From Planomicrobium sp. CPCC 101110 (GTDB taxonomy: Bacteria; Bacillota; Bacilli; Bacillales_A; Planococcaceae): a stretch of 64,000 nucleotides of DNA. Made by a program: the position numbers and the translations under genes. Where the stretch lies: assembly GCF_007859395.1 (NCBI RefSeq), contig NZ_VOHD01000008.1:124001-188000 (forward strand), read 5' to 3'. Each line of letters opens with the position of its first letter. The stretch's first letter is position 1. The notes beneath the pieces are model-generated. The model had not been told where the DNA came from. It was given only the letters and a program-made list of their open reading frames with translations, and made no database searches. Of the stretch, positions 61,127 through 64,000 are shown piece after piece.

Positions 61127-61173
61127 TGTAAACGTTATCATTTATTGTACTAATACTCTCTCCCTTAGTACAA
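61127..61173 (-). promoter_or_regulatory. Operator, promoter and cre box of the MFS sugar gene
   Basis: Minus strand: -35 TTGTAC inside the repeat arm TTGTACTAA (61165-61173), 18-base spacer, -10 TACAAT overlapping the arm TTAGTACAA (61145-61153). Directly downstream TGATAACGTTTACA (61127-61140) fits the cre consensus fully. The dyad is similar in style to XylR-type operators, but not identical. The remaining 61174-61470 shows no gene. Confidence 0.7.
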
Positions 61174-61470
61174 CTAATAAACTAAGTTTTTTATTTTTTA
61201 AAAATAAGCATGATCAATGTACCTCTCATTATTCTTCAACCAACAGCAAAACTAGAAGTAAAAGCTGACCTCGTATACACTTGTTTCAAGGGCACCACTC
61301 AAAAGGCCCTGGAGCCATAGAGCATGCTGCACAAACAGGCAACCGCTCGGCAAGAACCATTTGCTAGGCATCGCTTGCCCGATGGCAGGTATTATATATG
61401 GAAACTGCATGGACATATGAACAGCGAAATTGGAATATCAAAATAAGATTCGGGACGAGGAGCTGGTAAA

Positions 61471-62382
61471 ATGGCACAAAAACTATTGGCCGGAAAAACG
61501 GCAATCGTAACAGGAGGAAATAGCGGAATCGGCTTGGAAGCGGCGAAAGTATTTGCAGAACGGGGCGCGCAGGTTATTTTGGCTGTACGGAACGCAGAAA
61601 AAGGAGAAGCTGCCCGTGAAGCGATTTTGAGAGATTGGCCCGAAGCGCAAATCGAAGTGATGAAATTAGACCTTGCCGACCTTTCAACAGTCCGGATATT
61701 TGCGGATCAATTCCAAAGCCGTTTTGCTTCACTTGATTTGTTGGTCAACAATGCAGGAGTGATGACTCCGCCGCTTTCAAAAACAAAAGACGGCTTTGAG
61801 CTGCAGTTCGGCAGCAATCACCTGGGCCATTTCGCACTCACCGGCCTTCTCTTGCCCCTGCTTTTGAACGCGCCGGATTCCCGTGTGGTCACCGTCAGCA
61901 GCTTGGCCCATAAAGGCGCCTCTATTGACTTTGACAATTTGGACGGCTCAAAAGGCTATAAACCGATGAAATTTTACGGCCAAAGCAAGCTGGCGAATTT
62001 GTTGTTTGCGATGGAACTGGATAAACGGTTAAAAGCCCATGGCTTCTCCACAAAAAGCTTTGCTTGCCATCCCGGAATTTCTGCGACGAATCTTTTTAAA
62101 CTTGGCAATCGGGACGCACCCGGATTTTTGAAAAAGCTCGCCAACCGGATCCTTCAGCCTCCTGCCATGGGCGCGCTTCCAACAATCTATGCAGCGACTG
62201 AACCCATATTGAACGGCGGCGAATATATCGGCCCCGACGGAAAAGGCCAACGAAAAGGATTCCCGGCACTCGATACTCCCCATTCTTCCGCAAACAACAA
62301 AGCGGCATCGGAAAAACTATGGGAAGTCTCCGAAGAGCTGACAGGAGTAAAATTTGATTTCATAGAACAGAGACGGGCATAA
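61471..62382 (+). CDS. Short-chain dehydrogenase (retinol dehydrogenase-like)
   Basis: 303-residue SDR: TGGNSGIGLEAAKVFAERGAQVILAVRN (cofactor site, Arg suggests NADP), LDLADLSTVR, NNAGVM, VSSLAH and YGQSKLANLLFA (YxxxK). The last part (CHPGISATNL, GALPTIYAATEPILNGGEYIGPDG) matches the WWOX/retinol dehydrogenase-like SDR subgroup, whose bacterial substrates are unknown. GACGAGGAG lies 8 bases before ATG 61471. Single gene. Confidence 0.88.
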   Translation: MAQKLLAGKTAIVTGGNSGIGLEAAKVFAERGAQVILAVRNAEKGEAAREAILRDWPEAQIEVMKLDLADLSTVRIFADQFQSRFASLDLLVNNAGVMTPPLSKTKDGFELQFGSNHLGHFALTGLLLPLLLNAPDSRVVTVSSLAHKGASIDFDNLDGSKGYKPMKFYGQSKLANLLFAMELDKRLKAHGFSTKSFACHPGISATNLFKLGNRDAPGFLKKLANRILQPPAMGALPTIYAATEPILNGGEYIGPDGKGQRKGFPALDTPHSSANNKAASEKLWEVSEELTGVKFDFIEQRRA

Positions 62383-62483
62383 CTTCCCGAAACGGCATAA
62401 GATTTTCTTGAACCTAGGCTTATATTTAGGGAATCGGGTATAAGAATAAGGCAAGATGGCTTTTTATAAAAGGAGGTAATGTC

Positions 62484-62837
62484 TTGGAATACCAACTTAC
62501 AATCCGGTTGACGAGTGAAAAGAAAGGCTACTTTTGGCTTTTCGAGAGCGAGGAAGACACAATATCCATTTTTAATGAAGTCGTTGAAACCTTTGAACAA
62601 TACGAGCCTAAGGATATGGATGGATTCATGAGGGAAAAAAGAAAAGAAATTGAGGAAACAGGCGAAACGCATGCAGTTCAAATTGATGTAACCAAAAAAG
62701 AAAAGCATGTCGTCGTCCGCTCTGCTGCTTATAATGAGATGTGGTATGATGGAAAGCACTTTGAAGATATCTTCAATATTCTTACCGAACGATTAGGTAG
62801 ACCGCAAGAATTGGAATTTGATTCCACTGCCACATGA
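62484..62837 (+). CDS. Small unknown cytoplasmic protein
   Basis: 117 residues, not recognised. Acidic mixed alpha/beta chain beginning MEYQLTIRLTSEKKGYFWLFESEEDTISIFNEVVETFEQYE; it contains VQIDVTKKEKHVVVRSAAYNEMWYDGKHFEDIF and no Cys, signal or membrane segment. Start is TTG 62484, 7-8 bases behind AAAGGAGG, a clear case for a non-ATG start because the frame has no ATG near the site. Single gene closed by a terminator. Confidence 0.78.
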   Translation: MEYQLTIRLTSEKKGYFWLFESEEDTISIFNEVVETFEQYEPKDMDGFMREKRKEIEETGETHAVQIDVTKKEKHVVVRSAAYNEMWYDGKHFEDIFNILTERLGRPQELEFDSTAT

Positions 62838-62854
62838 ACCGCCCTTTCCTTTCC

Positions 62855-62888
62855 CCCTTTGGCTTTTGAATTTGCCAAAGGGGTTTTA
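62855..62888 (+). terminator. Rho-independent terminator
   Basis: CCCCTTTGGC / GCCAAAGGGG perfect stem, 10-base loop, TTTT. Confidence 0.88.
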
Positions 62889-63011
62889 TGCGGGAAAAGC
62901 AATAGGGCAGACAAGGCCAAGCCATTAACATTTCTGCTGTAAAAGCATATAATAAGCCTTGTGTTTTATTCGAGTGATGGCGCAGCCATCGGCTGATATG
63001 GAGGAGATTGT

Positions 63012-63923
63012 TTGAATGCAAAAGCTTTTTCACTGGCATTATTTTCAATTCTGATCTGGGGTTCATCGTTTGCGGCCATCCGCGTCAGTTTGCAGGGCGG
63101 ATACGACGCAGGACAGAATGTACTTGTCCGTTTTTCGATCGCATCCCTTCTTTTTCTCATATATGCGCTGTGGCCGGGAACGAAATTCCGGCTGCCGCAA
63201 AAAAGCGACATTGCACGGATCCTTCTGCTTGGCTGGATCGGCATCAGTGTTTACCATATATGCGTCACGTTCGGCATGGAAACCATCTCAGCCGGAACCG
63301 CAGGCATGCTGGTCGGATCCGGTCCCATCTTCACGGCATTGATCGCCGCATTCGTGTTGAAAGAACGCTTGACTGGGATTGGCTGGGTCGGTCTTGGCAT
63401 CGGTTTTATCGGCATCCTCTTTATCGCCTTTGGTTCTGCAGGAGCATCATTGACGTTAACAAGCGGCGCTTTGCTTGTGCTGATCGCAGCATTTGCCACG
63501 TCAATCTTTTTCGTTTTCCAAAAACCCTTGTTCGCCCGCTATTCTGCAATCGAGTTGACGGCTTATTTCACTTGGGCCGGCACGCTGCCATTTTTCATTT
63601 TTTCTCCGGGAATTTTTGAAATGCTGCAAAATGCGACGACAGAAGCCCATTTATCCACGCTTTACGTCGGCATATTCCCGGCTGCCATTGCGTATGCCAC
63701 TTGGTCTACCGCACTGTCCATCGAGAATGCCAGCTCTGTCTCCAGCCTTATCTACTTGGAGCCGGCGGTCGCCATTATTGTCGCTTGGCTGTGGCTTCAT
63801 GAACTTCCTGCTCCTTTGGCGCTCGTCGGAGGCGTTATTGCCATAGCCGGTGTGATTATCGTCAACGCGCTCGGCAAAAAGAATCATGATGTACCGAGAA
63901 AAGCTGCAGAATCTACCATGTGA
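63012..63923 (+). CDS. EamA-family (DMT) transporter
   Basis: 303 residues with ten hydrophobic helices in two EamA repeats: IWGSSFAAIRVSLQGGYDAGQNVLVRFSIASLLFLIYAL, GMETISAGTAGMLVGSGPIFTALIAAFVLKERLTGIGWVGLGIGFIGI, then ENASSVSSLIYLEPAVAIIVAWLWLHE near the end. Drug/metabolite exporter; cargo unknown. Start is TTG 63012, 5 bases after GAGGAG. Last gene of the window. Confidence 0.9.
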   Translation: MNAKAFSLALFSILIWGSSFAAIRVSLQGGYDAGQNVLVRFSIASLLFLIYALWPGTKFRLPQKSDIARILLLGWIGISVYHICVTFGMETISAGTAGMLVGSGPIFTALIAAFVLKERLTGIGWVGLGIGFIGILFIAFGSAGASLTLTSGALLVLIAAFATSIFFVFQKPLFARYSAIELTAYFTWAGTLPFFIFSPGIFEMLQNATTEAHLSTLYVGIFPAAIAYATWSTALSIENASSVSSLIYLEPAVAIIVAWLWLHELPAPLALVGGVIAIAGVIIVNALGKKNHDVPRKAAESTM

Positions 63924-63935
63924 TGAAAGTTGAAA

Positions 63936-63975
63936 AAGACACCGTCAAAATCATCTGATTTTGACGGTGTCTTTC
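63936..63975 (+). terminator. Strong Rho-independent terminator
   Basis: AAAGACACCGTCAAAATCA pairs perfectly with TGATTTTGACGGTGTCTTT. Confidence 0.88.
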
Positions 63976-64000
63976 TGCTTGCTGAAACGACATGCATCGT

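Noticed and set aside
1-64000. Mobile elements, prophage, CRISPR or defence island
   Set aside because: No transposase, integrase, terminal repeats, spaced direct repeats or restriction/toxin genes were seen on either strand; intergenic gaps are short and mostly explained by terminators and promoters.

Overview
The window looks like a chromosomal segment of a low-to-mid GC Gram-positive Bacillales bacterium, most likely Planococcaceae (Planococcus-like). Evidence: strong AGGAGG-type ribosome binding sites with frequent TTG/GTG starts, many lipoproteins, perfect CcpA-type cre boxes, two S-box (SAM-I) riboswitches, and a SleB-type hydrolase. The genus is inferred from protein style only. I see no rRNA, tRNA, CRISPR array, insertion sequence or phage genes.

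Layout. 1-3433: CUT2 sugar ABC operon (ChvE-like lipoprotein, double ATPase, truncated permease) read leftward from a promoter whose -35 is overlapped by a cre box. 3.5-6.1 kb: PPK2 kinase, membrane-anchored DUF4097 protein, SRPBCC protein. 6.3-11.5 kb: four-carbon acid-sugar catabolism (PdxA2, DUF1537 kinase, KdgT-type permease, PrpR_N regulator). 11.5-20.8 kb: single genes (decayed gene remnant, DUF2269, cupin, Ohr-like protein without its first Cys, unknown duplicated-domain protein, CapA-like lipoprotein, SleB-like hydrolase, YeiH, LysE, DAO oxidase).

20.9-32 kb is a sulfur region: a seven-gene operon behind an S-box (two flavin monooxygenases, a glutaredoxin, a peptide/glutathione-type ABC importer with fused ATPases), then metI-metC behind a second S-box. 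33.5-40.4 kb is a second CUT2 sugar system with a LacI regulator, Gfo/Idh/MocA dehydrogenase and TIM-barrel epimerase, and three related operator boxes. 40.4-52.7 kb holds unlinked housekeeping or stress genes (DMP19, a 27-residue membrane peptide, GNAT, M14 peptidase, SDR/amidase divergent pair, DUF6155, PatB, cupin, Nudix, choice-of-anchor I protein, CPBP protease, hydrolase).

52.8-58.1 kb is an envelope region: two secreted low-complexity proteins (one Thr/Lys-rich, one Asp/His/Lys-rich with an unbroken Asp run) whose promoters share a long conserved element with identical spacing. Between them lie an extracytoplasmic thioredoxin and an MsrA-MsrB lipoprotein. This pair is my best candidate for an undescribed system. 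58.1-64 kb: a decayed gene, a V4R-STAS sensor-like protein, an MFS sugar symporter with operator and cre, an SDR, a small unknown protein and an EamA transporter.
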